Numbered from the stretch's first letter, positions 1-11,205 are shown. The stretch: 64,000 nt of DNA from Notamacropus eugenii (GCF_028372415.1 NC_092878.1:131501-195500), one strand, 5' to 3'. The notes: generated from the sequence alone by a model not told the origin. A program made the numbers and translations.

Positions 1-830
1 TGCACCCCGCCACGCCCGGGAGCGACCCTTGAACCCGTGTCCCAAGCCCGCTATCCTGAGATGCCACCCCCGCCCCATCCCCAGTATTCCCACCCCTTCC
101 CCCCTCCCCCAGGCTGCCACACCGCGCCCCCCCTTTGTAATTCTCCAGACCTCAGCGCTCCGAGATCAGCACCACTCCTTCCCGGACAACAGCCCAGGCG
201 GGTCCGAGCGCCCCTACTCTGGACGCTGCCCCCACCTCCCGTCCGGGTCCGGGGTGTCTCACACGGCTCACCCTCGGCCCCCCACCTTGTGTCCTCACCT
301 GCCCCACCCCCCCATCCTCCGTGAAGTTCTTTAACAAAGCTGCCCCAGGTTCTCTCCTAGCTCTTGGGGGAGGAGGACCCGGGGGGAACGGGGGACCCCG
401 GGCAACTCTGCTTCTTCTTAACACCCCCAGAACTGTGACCCCCATTCTCCTTCCCCATGACCTTCCACTCCCTACTGATCTACTCACCCCCCCAAACTAA
501 GGGACCGACACGCAGATACCCCCCAAAGCCCCGCTAGGGGGCCGAGGGCTTATTCTGGTTTCTCCCTCTCAGCCCCGGCCGGACCGCACGGACAAGAAGG
601 AGCCGGTCCGAGGAAACGCTCCCTGGGCTGGGGTCCGAGGAGCTTCATGTAGGGAACCCCATCCCAGCTCCACGGCTACCCCTGGGTGCTGCGTCCAGTC
701 TCTCCTTACCTGCCCAGGTCTCCGGTAGGGTCAGAGTCCTCACCCAAAGGAGAGCGCACAGAGAGGGCACCTTGGTCCGCAGGAACAGGAGCCCAACATC
801 AAGGAGACCTGTTTGCCCTGGGAGCGCCAT
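1..830 (-). CDS. MHC class I heavy chain, copy 1: exon 1 and most of intron 1 (partial, normal start codon lost)
   Basis: The leader exon spans 710-773 on the minus strand and ends in a GCAG/GTAAGG donor (intron begins at 709). It aligns codon for codon with exon 1 of copy 2 (14132-14195): both are 64 bp, share the SLC-LL core and end in TLPETWAG (TLPDTWAG in copy 2). Bases 1-709 are intron 1. By comparison with copy 2, exon 2 would start about 73 bp before the window. Where copy 2 has ATG in a strong Kozak context, copy 1 reads AAG (771-773). An in-frame ATG lies upstream at 828-830 and would add 19 residues (MALPGQTG...), but its -3 base is poor and the added stretch is not a clean signal peptide. 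The gene may be a pseudogene or may use the upstream start. The body of the gene is outside the window, so its overall state cannot be judged. Confidence 0.7.
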
Positions 831-869
831 AGAATCCCTCACTTCTGATATGGCTTCCCAGAGGCTCTG

Positions 870-930
870 CCAGCCAATAGTGGGTGGGAGACAACAAACG
901 TCACTGGTGACTGGGCAGAAGGAGCCCGAC
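870..930 (-). promoter_or_regulatory. SXY-type class I promoter module of copy 1 (well preserved)
   Basis: Read on the minus strand, the order is an S-like GGCTCCTTC (918-926), an X1-like CAGTCACCAG (904-913), a contiguous X2/CRE-like TGACG (899-903) and, about 20 bp on, a Y box containing ATTGG (CTATTGGC, 873-880). Order, spacing and base matches follow the SXY enhanceosome of mammalian class I promoters. That module binds RFX, CREB/ATF and NF-Y and recruits NLRC5. No TATA box is obvious. No clear kappa-B or ISRE site was found upstream. Confidence 0.65.
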
Positions 931-1382
931 GGACCTGGAGGATATCCCCTGCTTGATAGACCTTGGCTCTCTCTCTGTCATTCCCAGAACAGCCTCTAAT
1001 TCTATGGAGCAGCCGAGGCTCCCTCCCTCCCATCATCACTCCAGGAGCGTGCCGCTCTTGTGCTCCCAGCTTGAATCAAAGAAAAAGAAGGGTTAGAGCT
1101 AGAGTTCACCCTTCCCTCCGGCCCTCCTCAGTGCGACCCTTTCCCTTCCTTAGAAGTTGGGGAGAAAATGTCCCCAGCCCAGACTGAGGGGGTCTGAGGA
1201 CTGAAGAAATCTGCAGGCTGATGAGACCAGGGGCTGCCCCTCAGATTTAACGACGGCCATCCCAGCTGTAACTTGGGCAAGTCTTGTAACCTCCCCAGGC
1301 CCTATAGACAAACAAGCCAGGACCCAAGAATGCAGAGGAAATCAGAGTCCAGGAATTGGAACTGGGAATCCGAGTAGAAGAG

Positions 1383-1620
1383 AGGCAGGGATGTGATCCA
1401 GTGGATAAAGCCAAGGGCCTGTAGTCAGGAAGAACTGACTTTCAATGCAGGCCGCAGACATTTACTAGCTGTGTGACCCTGGGAAAGTCACTTAACCCTG
1501 TTTGCCTCCATTTCCCCATCTGAAAAATGATCTGGAGAAGGAAAGGGCAAGCCACTCCAGTTTCTTTGATTAGAAAAACCCAAAAGGGGTCACAATGAAT
1601 CAGGCACAACTCAGTAACAA
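1383..1620 (+). mobile_element. Marsupial tRNA-derived SINE (shared with copy 2)
   Basis: It shows the usual order: a tRNA-like head (CAGTGGATAAAGCC, then GTCAGGAAGAACTGAC), TAGCTGTGTGACCCTGGG, CACTTAACCCTG, and the tail with GCAAGCCACTCCAGTTTCTTTG and CAAAAGGGGTCAC. The same insertion sits at 14797-15028, so it predates the duplication of the class I block. Confidence 0.85.
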
Positions 1621-2506
1621 AAAGGAAAGGTCTTAATTATTAAATATGAAAGTGTGAATGCCTAGTAACATTTTTTTTTTCAGCAACAATGAACCTGGGC
1701 ACATTTAGTAGAATTTTCCCTCTTTCTTGTCTCATCCCCCCAACTGGGAAACCATGAAACTAAAGATTTCACGGAGAGGATCAAGTTTTCCTGGAGAGGA
1801 TCTGAAAGATAATATTATGTATTTTACAGATTAGGAAATTAAAGACCAACAGTGCACACTTACATAGCCTTGAACAGCCAGCTCTGGTTTCTCCTCTTTA
1901 CCAAATGTAGTCGCTATAATATTGACTCTAGTTCTGAGCCTCATCCTAGTTTCCAGAAAGTTGTTGTGCCATTTATCAGCAACTTCATTGCCTTCTTTTT
2001 CGGTTTAGGATCCAAGGAATTGTTTCATCTCAATTCAACACTCTGTTATTGTCATGCACAAAATTTACCCCTTGACAAGAGATGGAAAAATTATTTTCCC
2101 ATGGCTTTCTCTTGTTGTGGCTTGGAGACCTGTTTTCAGGTCTTTTCAAGACTTTAGTACCTTTCACATCCTTTCAGCACTCATCTGTTGGCAATGAGTC
2201 TTGGTTCACATTGGTGTCAGGTCTCTCTCTGTTTGGAGAAAGGACTTATTCATTATAATTATTATTATGTCATAATAAAGGACTTATTTTGCTCAGATTT
2301 GATTTATTATTTGACACATATACTACTCAACAATTTTTCATATTTGATCTTCATTTATTTTAGTGAAACCTTTTATATTTTATGTGGTTAGGATTATCTA
2401 CTTTTTAAAATAATATCTTGAATTAAGAATGCTCCTTGACACAGTTGTAGAAGTTAAATGAAGGGATTTTCTTGTGATTTTTTCAAATAAGTATTTCTTC
2501 ACTCAT
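1621..2506. other. Class I upstream flank, no gene seen
   Basis: AT-rich sequence shared with 15045-15900. Short open frames here have no recognisable similarity and are not conserved between the two duplicates. Confidence 0.6.
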
Positions 2507-2522
2507 CAAAAACTCCACTTAC

Positions 2523-4532
2523 AACTTGGCACTCAAGACATAGTAGGCAAGGAATATAGCAACCTCCTGTTTGATAAACCCAAAGACCCCAGCTTCTGGG
2601 ATAAGAACTCACTGTTCAACAAAAATCACTGGGAAAACTGGATAACAGTGTGGCGGAAACTAGGAATAGACCCATGCCTGACACCATGCACAAGAATAAA
2701 GTCCAAATGGGTACACGATCTAGGTATAAAGACTGATACCATGGACAAACTGGAGGAGCAAGGAATAGTGTATTTATCAGATTTATGGAGAAGTGAAGAA
2801 GTTTTTACTAAAGAAGAGATAGAAAGCATTACAAAATGTAAGATGGATAATTTTGATTACATTAAACTGAAAAGTTTTTGCACAACCAAACCCAAAGCAA
2901 CCAAAATTCAGAGGGATGTAGTTGTTAGGGGCCCAGGGTGGTGCAGGTCCCGTGAGCAAGGCTATAGCAGAAGCAAAGCCTGTTCCCGTGGGACTTGTGC
3001 TTACTCAAACCCTGGCAGAAGCTCTGCATGACCCTGGAACCTGATGTTCCTGCAGATACTGATGTTCTGTGCAATAAAGTTACAAGTGGGCCTGGGAACC
3101 CAGGAACCAGCTTCAGGAACAAGATAAACCTCATTACTTACTTCGGGCGTAAGGACGTGGGATAGTCATGACATGGTGAAGTAATGGTCATGAGAAGGTT
3201 TAAGTAATGGGATGAGCTCAGCCTGCATGTTATTGGTGGTTACAGCCCTTATAAACCCTGAATAAATGGAGGTGCTTGCTTATCATTCCTGCCTCCCACC
3301 TCATTTATACTCACAGCTCACTCACCGACAACAGGCTCTGCTGGTCAGAGACCTGTTGGTCTGGGGGACCTGGGGGGCTCGGGCCCTGACCTCAAAGTAC
3401 CACTAGCATGTAGTAAACTGGAAAAGAATTTTTACAGCTAATCTCAAGGATAAAGGCCTCATTTCTAGAATATATAGAGAACTGACTCAAATGTACAACT
3501 TTACAAGTCATTCCCCAATTGATAAATGGTCAAAGGATATGAACAGGCAATTTTCAGAGGAAGAAATTAAAGATATCTATAATCATATGAAAAAATGCTC
3601 TAAATCACTACTGATTAGAGAGATGCAAATCAAATCAACTGTGAGGTACCACATCACACCTATAAGATTGGCAAACATGACAGAACAGGAAAATGATAAA
3701 TGTTGGAGAGGATGTGGGAGAGTTGGAACACTAATTCATTGTTGGTGGAGCTGTGGGCTCATCCAACCATTCTGGAGAGCAGTTTGGAACTATGCCCAAA
3801 GGGCTACAAAAATGTGCATACCCTTTGACCCAGCAATATCGCTACTAGGACTGTATCCCCAAGAGATCATAAAAATGGGAAAGGGTCCTACATGTACAAA
3901 AATATTTATAGCAGCACACTTTGTAGTTGCCAAAAAGTGGAAATCAAGGGGATGCCCATCCATTGGGGAATGGCTGAATAAATTATGGTATATGAATGTA
4001 ATGGAGTACTATTGTGCCATAAGAAATGATGAACAAGAAGACTTCAGGGAGGCCTGGAAGGACTTATATGATCTGATGCTGAGCAAAAGGAGGAGAACCA
4101 GGAGAACTTTGTGCACAGCAACGACCACAGTGTGAGAGAGTTTTTTCTGGTAGACTTGGAACTTCGTAATAACACAAGAACTTAAAAAAAAAAAAATTCC
4201 CAATGGTGTTCTAAGGCAAAATGCCTTCCACACTGAAATATGGAATTCATTCACAGAATGTAGCAGATCATGTCTGTGTTTGTGTGAGGGTGTGTATTAT
4301 GTTTTGATTTGTTATACGATTTCTTCCATTTATTTTAGTTCATCTACATAGCATGACTATAGTGAAAACGTATTCAAAAGGAAGTATTTGTAGATCCTAT
4401 ATAGAATTGTATGCCATCTTGGGGAGGGAGGGGGGTGAGGGGGGTAGGTGTAGGAGGGTAAAAAATCTAAGTTTTATGGTAGTGATTGCAGAACATTAAA
4501 AAAATAAATAATATAAAAAGTAAAAAATAAAA
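2523..4532 (+). mobile_element. 5'-truncated L1 (ORF2 C-terminal part and 3' end) with target-site duplication
   Basis: The open stretches 2474-2922 and 3491-4135 translate as the C-terminal part of L1 ORF2, for example FDYIKLKSFCTTK, then HSPIDKWSKDMNRQFS, and finally GEWLNKLWYMNVMEYYCAIR. The element ends in an A/AT-rich tail. A 16-bp target duplication flanks it (2507-2522 and 4533-4548, CAAAAACTCCACTTAC with one mismatch). The empty site is preserved in copy 2 near 15906, so the insertion followed the class I duplication. A solo LTR interrupts it at 2923-3408. Confidence 0.9.
2923..3408 (+). mobile_element. Solo LTR of a class II-type endogenous retrovirus, nested in an L1
   Basis: The 486-bp segment starts TGTTAGGG, ends CTAGCA, and is flanked by a perfect 6-bp target duplication TGTAGT (2917-2922 and 3409-3414). 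Removing it restores the surrounding L1 reading. An AATAAA lies near its 3' part (about 3261). The 6-bp duplication suggests a class II (beta-like) integrase. The strand is inferred from that AATAAA. No internal viral sequence remains. Confidence 0.85.
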
Positions 4533-5189
4533 CAAAAACTCCAGTTACCCTGCTCAGCCTTCTTCAATTGAGAGATAAAGGAAAACAAAACCTCTGTTAT
4601 AAACTTGTATACTCAAGGGCAGCATTCCAGCATTGTTCATGTGGCCCCTCCCCTCCAAAAAACAAAAATGTATGTATATGTGTATAAAATATATGTTATA
4701 TGTATATGTATAAAATTCTGCACTCTGAATCTTTCATTTCCAGCAGGAAATGGGCAGCATTCCTCATCCCTTGCCCTCTGGAGTCCCTCCTTTGATCCGT
4801 TCAAATGGGATTGCCGTTCTGTTGTCAGATTCTTTCCCCACCAGACCCTCCAAGAAATGATGGAATGCCACCTGGTTTGTAAAGGACAATACTGTGTGTG
4901 TGTGTGCGTGCATGCGTATGTGTATACATATATAGAGAAGTTAAACCAAAGGTATCTGTAGGTCATGGTGCACACATGCATGCACATGCACACTTCCTGA
5001 CCTTCAGTAGACCACTTCAGACCACAAGCACAGGACAGGTCAGAACCCTATGTCTTCAGCCTTTACCCATGTGTTTTACTTTGGCCAGTCCACAGCTGAA
5101 CAGGCTTAGATCAAAGAGAAGACATTTAAAATGAAATAGTGAGACAAACGAAGTCATCCCATCACCCACCCCCATGAGCCTCAACACAC

Positions 5190-5233
<44 letters not shown>

Positions 5234-6218
5234 TAGGCAGTGGAAGAGTGAACATTCATTAAGATTCTGGACAGGAAACCTGATCATGTGAAACCAAGTG
5301 ACTGAGACACCAGAGGGGAGAAAGGGGCATAGTCAGTTCTGCTGGATGTGAATTTGTTCTAGTGCGACTGAAAAAGAATGACTGAACACACTCAAATGTT
5401 GTCTTTGGTTATGTGGGCACTTTCATTTTGGAGAAACAGAGAAGATGGAACCACGTTCCAGTAACTCCCAAGCTGCAAGCAAACTTCAGGACTTTGTTAG
5501 GGCAAAGCACCACATTTATCATAGAATCTTTGGGTCATTTGGAGCTGATAGCTGAGGAAGGTTGATCTGCCTGTTCCCCTTACCCACCTTTCACCATGGC
5601 CTGGAGCTGTAGTCCACTGAGACCACCAGTTCACCCAGAACAACTCCATACCAGGAGTATTTGAGAGTTTCCTAGTCATTTAAATGCATGACTACACTGC
5701 CACCTTCCTTTGGTTCCTATCTGTCTCACTGTTACAGATTGAGTATTGTGATCATGCCCCCATTTTCCCATCACCTTTGTGACTTTTACTGTGTGGTTTT
5801 GTGTAGCCAGTGATTTTTAGGAACACATATGTCCCATTCTAGAAGAACAGACTTAGGTTTCTGTGCTGTAAAGTTGCTCTGACAGATCTCCCTCTTCTCC
5901 TCTGCAGTAACTGCTGCCAGTCAAGCATGACTCTCTACAGCCAGTTGTCTGCTCTGGCCTCCACTGCCTTCACCAGGTGTTCTTCTCCAGCATAGCTGTT
6001 CCTCAACCTAGGCTTTTGCAGGGATACCTGATGTCCTGGACAATCCATCCACTAAGGATGTAACTGAGGTGGCAGTTCTCTCCCTAGATTTTGGCCTCCC
6101 ACGTAATTCACCAGGTCCCCCACCAAGGAAAAGCTCCTTCCCTTCTGACCTACTCTGCAAATCATCTCTAAGCAGGGTCTTCTCACCCCCAGTCTCCTTA
6201 GTCAAGGGAAACCTTCCG
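4533..6218. other. Class I upstream flank continued, no gene seen
   Basis: Matches copy 2 in two pieces (15906-16194 and 23304-24855). It holds a short TG run near 4892 and the CA array at 5192-5231. No exon or conserved frame was found. Confidence 0.6.
5192..5231. repeat. (CA)n microsatellite
   Basis: About 20 uninterrupted CA units. The matching place in copy 2 (about 23660-23735) has CA runs of different lengths. Confidence 0.95.
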
Positions 6219-6221
6219 CTA

Positions 6222-8395
6222 AGAACTGCTTTTGCAGTATCCCATAAGATTTGGGAGGTTGTCTCTTTATTGCCATTCTCTTGTATGAAGTTGTTGATTG
6301 TTTCTATGATTTGTTGTTTAATCCACTCCTTCTTTAGGATTAGATTATTTAGTTTCCAATTAATTTTTGGTCATCTTTCCATACCCTTTTATTACATATA
6401 ATTTTTCATGCATTATGATCTGAGAAGGATGCATTGATTATCTCTGCCTTTCTGTACTGGATTGTGAGGGTTTTATGCCCTAGTACATGGTCAATTTTTG
6501 TATATGTGCCATGTATCTCTGACAAAAGGTATAGTCCTTTCTATTCCCATTCAGTTTTCTCCAGAGATCTATCATATCTACCTTATCCAGAGTTTTGTTC
6601 ACCTCCTTAACTTCTTTCTTGTTTATTTTAAGATTAGATTTATCAAGTTCAGAGAGGGGGAGGTTGAGGTCCCCTACTAGTATAGTTTTGTTGTCTGTTT
6701 CTTCCTATAACTCCCTTAACTTCTTCTCTAAGAATTTAGATGCTATACCACTTGTAGCGTATATGTTTAGCAATGATATTTCTTCATTCTTTATGGTGCC
6801 TTTTACCAGGATATAGTTTCCCTCCTTATCTCTTTTGATTAGATCTATTTCTGTTTTTACTTTGTCTGTGATTAGGATTACCACCCCTGCTTTTCTTACA
6901 TCATCTAGAGCACAATATATTCTGTTCTAATCTTTTACCTTTACCCTGTATGTATCCCCAAAAAACATGTGTTTTTTGTAAACAACATATTGTTGGATTA
7001 TGGCTTTTAATCCATTTTGCTATCCATCTCCGTTTTATGGGAGAATTCATCTCATTCACATTCATAGTAATGAATACTATCTGTGTCTTTCCCTCCATCC
7101 TCTTTCCCACAGTTTGTGCTTTTAGTTCTCCCTTCTTTCCCCTCCACAATAGAGTTTTAAGTTTTGACCATCACCTCATACAGTCTTCCCTTCCTTCTTT
7201 CAGCCCCCCTCCCTTTTTGTCCCCTTTACCTTTACTACTTCTTCCCTCCCTTTTAGCCTCCCCTTTCCTTTCTTTCTCCCTTTTCCTCCTACTGTCTATC
7301 TAGCTAGTTAGATTTATATGCTTAAATAAATTCGTTGTTCCCTCCTTGAACCAAATCAGATGACAGTACCTCTCAAACAATGCTCAGCTCCCTCCCCTCT
7401 TTCTCTCTACTGTAATACGATTTTGTACTCCTTCCTTGTGATGTAATTTACCATTTTCTGCTTCCTCCTTTTCACATCTTCTGTTACAATTCCTTCACAT
7501 GCTTACACATGTTTATTGCCACATCATTTACTTTATACCCACTTCCTCTATCTATATGTATCCCCTTTATATTTCATGATACATATGCAATTCTTAAGAT
7601 TAACAAGTATCATCTTCCCTTACAGGGAGGTAAGCAGTTTGCCCATATTGAGTAACAAGTTTTTCTTTTGCCATGTTTACCTTTTTATGCCTGTCTTTAG
7701 ATCTGAGTTTGGAGATCAAATTTTCTATTGAGTTCTGGCCTGTTTGTCAGGAAGGTCCGGAAATCCCTTACTTCATTGAATGTCCATCTCCTTGTTTTAA
7801 ATGACATGCTGAACTTTGCTGGGTAATTGATCCTTTCTTGTAGTATCAGTTCCTTTGCCTTATGGAATACCATATTCCAATTCCTTTGATCTTTTAATGT
7901 AGAAGTTACAAGGTCCTCTGTGATCCTGACTGTAGCTTCTCGAAATTTGAATGATTTCTTTCTGGCTACCTGTAGTATTTTCTCCTTTTCTTGATAGTTC
8001 TGGAATTTGGCAACAATAATTTCTTGGTGTTTTTAGTTTGGGAAACCTTCTGGGAGGTGAATGGTGGACTCTTTCAATGACTATTTTGCCCTCTGGATCT
8101 AGAACTTCTGGACCCTTTTCCTTGATGATTTCTTGGAAGATATTGTCCAGGCTTTCTGGTAGGCCAATAATTCTTAAATTTTCTCTCCTAGATCTATTTT
8201 CCAGCTCAGTTGTTTTTCCAATTAGATATTGTACAATTTCTTCCATCTTTTCATTCTTTACATTTTGTTTGACTGATTCTTGACGTCTTATAGGGTCATT
8301 AGCTTCTACTTGCCCAATTCTAATTTTTATCAAATTGTTTTCTTCAATTAACTTTTGCCTCTCCCTTTCCATCTGTACAATTATTGCTTTTTAGA
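6222..8395 (-). mobile_element. L1 fragment: ORF1 and the start of ORF2
   Basis: On the minus strand, 8372-7860 translates as L1 ORF1: a coiled-coil part (MEEIVQYLIGKTTELENR) followed by the RRM signature RRENLRIIGLPE. Then 7149-6901 gives the ORF2 endonuclease start, with MNVNEMNSPIKRRWIAKWI and PTICCLQKTH. The rest of ORF2 is missing beyond about 6222. Both frames carry breaks. This L1 begins exactly where the class I duplication loses homology. Confidence 0.85.
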
Positions 8396-8555
8396 AATTA
8401 TTTGGTGATAGGGGCAATTAGAATGCTCAGTGTTTTGGGGTGGGGGGAGGGGACAAATGGGGAGAAAATTTGGAACCCAAAATTTTGTAAAAATGAATGT
8501 TAAAAGTTAAATATATTAATAAAAAATAAAATAAAATAAAATGTCAAAAAATAAA
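8396..8555 (+). mobile_element. L1 3'-end fragment with A-rich tail
   Basis: GGGGAGAAAATTTGGAACCC and AATTTTGTAAAAATGAATG, followed by an AATAAAATAAAATAAA tail, are the usual 3' end of a marsupial L1 subfamily. It runs opposite to the L1 pieces on either side, so this is a nested or rearranged cluster. Confidence 0.65.
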
Positions 8556-8559
8556 TAAT

Positions 8560-8745
8560 CATGTAACACAACTTGTTCAGCCATGCCCCAACTGACAGGC
8601 ATCCCCATGATTTCCAGTTTGTTGCCTCCACAGAGAGAGCAACTATAAATATTTAGAACATACAGATTCTTTTCCCTAGTCATCTTTGCAAATAGGTCTA
8701 GTAGCAGTATTGCTGGGTCAAAGGTTACAGGCAGTTTCATAAATC
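8560..8745 (-). mobile_element. L1 ORF2 3' fragment
   Basis: The minus strand encodes VTFDPAILLLDL and MGMPVSWGMAEQ, matching the FDPAISLLGL and CPSIGEWLNK block of the L1 at 2523-4532. Confidence 0.75.
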
Positions 8746-9714
8746 TTATCTATGAATTAATTGGTTAGTGGTTACTGTCTGTCATTCACAGATATGTATT
8801 CATAGGTATGGGTGTATGTATACACGCACTCTTAGCCACAAAAAGTGCTGAAAGGTACCTACACACAGTTGTATTTCCCTCATCATTCTGATATAACCTA
8901 GATCAGGCCATCTTAAATTTTTGTGTCATCTGGTGAAGCTTTTAATAAAATTCTCAGAACACTAGTATGTTTTTTGAAAATTTAGGGTTAGGGTTAGAGT
9001 ATTCAAAGGAATGATGACATTTCAATTAGAAGTTAGTCAAAATAAAGATGTATTTCTTCCAATCCAAGTTCACAGACCCTCTGAAAACTCTCATGGATTG
9101 CACAGGGGTCCGTGTACACAGCTTATCTGATACAGATAAATATACCTTCTACTTTGAAGCTGAAGTCCCCTTCTCACTGGAACCTTCCCTGGGTGTCCCA
9201 GACTAGCTTCTCTGAACACCCATGGCTGACCTAGCCTGGGCTTCAGAAGCTGCACCTAAACATTATCCGGCAGGTTTTACTTTCATAGAAAAGTCCTAGA
9301 GATCAGAGGAATGGATTTGGGGATTGGAGCCAGGCAGACCAACAGCACTGAATGAGTCTCCTATGGACTAGGCGCTGTCTTAAGCAGCTGGACCCAAGGG
9401 CCTCGAGGCCCCTTCAGACTCACATTGATGAGCCTGGGAAGTCCCCAAGCTGACCAGTAGGTCTGGAGGCTTCAGGGGCTGGTTTGTCAGAGGATGGCAC
9501 ACACTTCCCCTGTTCACTCTCATCATTTCTAAAGGGAGGATGCTCTAATTCTAAATCCTGTAATACCAGGAATATCCACCAGGTGGCAGGAGGGTCCCTG
9601 CTTAGGCGATAAATGACTGACCACACTGGGAAGAATTCTTAGGGCTCAGAAGGATGAAAGTCATTCAGAGTATTATGATTGAATGTCTGGAATCGGCAGA
9701 ATCAGGAATTAGCG
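8746..9714. other. Intergenic, no gene seen
   Basis: No supported coding region. It holds a short TTAGGG run at 8983-8998 and a CTCF-like site at 9576-9589. Confidence 0.5.
9576..9589 (+). promoter_or_regulatory. Candidate CTCF binding site
   Basis: CCACCAGGTGGCAG matches every position of the commonly used CTCF core (CCASYAGRKGGCRS), followed by GAGGG. It lies about 0.8 kb beyond the poly(A) signal of class I copy 2, a plausible place for a boundary element. Occupancy cannot be judged from sequence. Confidence 0.6.
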
Positions 9715-9945
9715 CTTGAAAGCAATAATAATGATCGCGATCATTTCTATCACAAGCCTTGCTAAGCCCTTTGTATTTATGATCTCAGTTGATCTGGTAA
9801 GAGGGGCTATCATGACCCCTCCACATCCCTATTCCTGAGGTGGGAGGTTAAGTGACTTGCTCAGGGTTAAGTGTCTGAGATGGGATTTGAACTCAGGTCT
9901 TCTTGCCTGTAAGTCAGAGGCTCCACTGAGTCACCTTGAAATTTA
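9715..9945 (-). mobile_element. MIR-type core SINE
   Basis: Contains the minus-strand MIR landmarks GGTTAAGTGACTTGCTCAGG and GATTTGAACTCAGGTCTTC, preceded by the TAAGCCCTTTGTATTTATGA part of the core. Confidence 0.8.
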
Positions 9946-10374
9946 GACCCATTTGCTTCTGCAAATGAGGAAAGTGAGCCCCCATGGAAGATGTGTCCTC
10001 TCTTCTCACAAGACTTCCTGTCCCCAGGACGAAAATACTGCTTTTATATCTCTGATGAAAATGACAAAACAGAGAAATCTGGACCTCTGTGAAGGTCAGT
10101 GCTGAGGGGCAGCCTATGGGCAGGGCAGACCATGGGTTAGTGATCCAGCACCATCTAGGCATGGCTCCAGAGCCAGGAGGAGTGCGCAGCCTGGGTTCTG
10201 TCTGAAGCCCTGAAAAAAATCCCAATAGACTACATCCACACATACCCCCAAGCAGTACAAATCAAAGACAAATGTCTGCCCTCTCACTCTTCTGTCCCTC
10301 CCCCCAGCCTCCTTCCCCTCTGGGTCCAGTCCCCACCTGCACTCAGACTCAGCAGAGCAAATAAAAGTCATCTC

Positions 10375-10799
10375 AGGCATCTCCAAACTCTCATTTATTC
10401 CCCCCTTCATGTGGCCAGAACATCTCCATGTGGTCATCCTATTCCCCACAATCCCCCACCCAAATGTGAAGCTGAGCTGAGATTGTGGAGTAAAGCTGCA
10501 GACTCCAGAGCAGTGATTCATCAGGCTGTTGTAGCGGTCAGACAGAGACCCCAGAGGTCAGGGCAGCATCACATGTGAAGAAGGCTCATTCCCAAAGCAA
10601 ACAGAGAGACAGGAGGGAGGAGGGAGGGAGGCCTTAGAGAGCAGGGTGAGGGCCCTGATGAGGCCGCCCTGGGCTTGGGACAGTAGAGTCCAGGGAGAAT
10701 CACAGGGGTCAGTACAGGGGAGAGAGGCCAGGGGTCAACAGGAACAGTAGGGGGACTGCAGACTGGTTTTCTGTCTCAGGTCCATGCCAGGCAATTCTC
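10375..10799 (-). terminator. Class I copy 2, 3' UTR and poly(A) signal
   Basis: AATAAA on the minus strand at 10394-10399, about 400 bp after the stop, followed by GT-containing sequence. The 3' end near 10375 is an estimate. Confidence 0.65.
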
Positions 10800-10804
10800 T
10801 CAAG
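10800..10804 (-). CDS. Class I copy 2, exon 8 (last coding bases and stop)
   Basis: Acceptor TTCTTTAG. The first two bases complete an Ala codon and are followed directly by TGA (10800-10802). The 3' UTR continues below. Confidence 0.75.
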
Positions 10805-10974
10805 CTAAAGAAGGAAAGAGATTCAGGGGGATCCTCCAAGTGCCCTCTGGCCTCCAGGCCCTCATCATTCTGAAGGGCCAGCCTCACCACCCAGGCAATC
10901 CTCAGTCCAACCTCCCACAGACCGTTCTCCTCTTTGCTCGGCCCCTCCCTCCTTCCAGGCCCCCAGAATCTCAC

Positions 10975-11019
10975 CTTTACTTGTGAGAGAGACATCGGAC
11001 CCCTGTGCACTGTCATTGC
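10975..11019 (-). CDS. Class I copy 2, exon 7 (cytoplasmic)
   Basis: 45 bp between GTCTCCAG and GTGAGA. It encodes GNDSAQGSDVSLTSK, the conserved phosphorylatable tail (DSAQGSDVSLT). Confidence 0.9.
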
Positions 11020-11205
11020 CTGGAGACAAAGGAGGGAAACAACCCAGTCAGAGACATGCATCCCAGAACCAGGGTATGGGAAGGGAAGGGGACACCAAGG
11101 GAAGGCTACTGGGCTAGGCCTCTCCTCTGCCTTCTCATTGCTCAGGTCCCAGAGCACCATGGGCTGGCCCCTTCTTTCTACCCTCCATGTCTGCCCTTCA
11201 CTTAC

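Larger units (their letters stand above)
1..6218. repeat. Segmental duplication, copy 1 (class I 5' part plus upstream flank)
   Basis: This segment aligns with 13445-24855: intron 1, exon 1, promoter, the SINE at 1383-1620, the flank to 2506, then 4533-4850, then 4851-6218 (matching 23304-24855). Copy 1 alone carries the L1 at 2523-4532. Copy 2 alone carries 16195-23303. Shared landmarks include the GGGGAGAAAATGTCCCC stretch near 1160 and 14570 and the paired dinucleotide arrays. The match ends abruptly near 6218, where an L1 begins. Confidence 0.85.

Noticed and set aside
1390-1460. tRNA-like head of the SINE
   Set aside because: It is the tRNA-derived part of a SINE, with no full cloverleaf or anticodon arm. 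Not a tRNA gene.
5192-5231. CRISPR-like direct repeats
   Set aside because: Plain CA microsatellite with no spacers. The window is vertebrate DNA.
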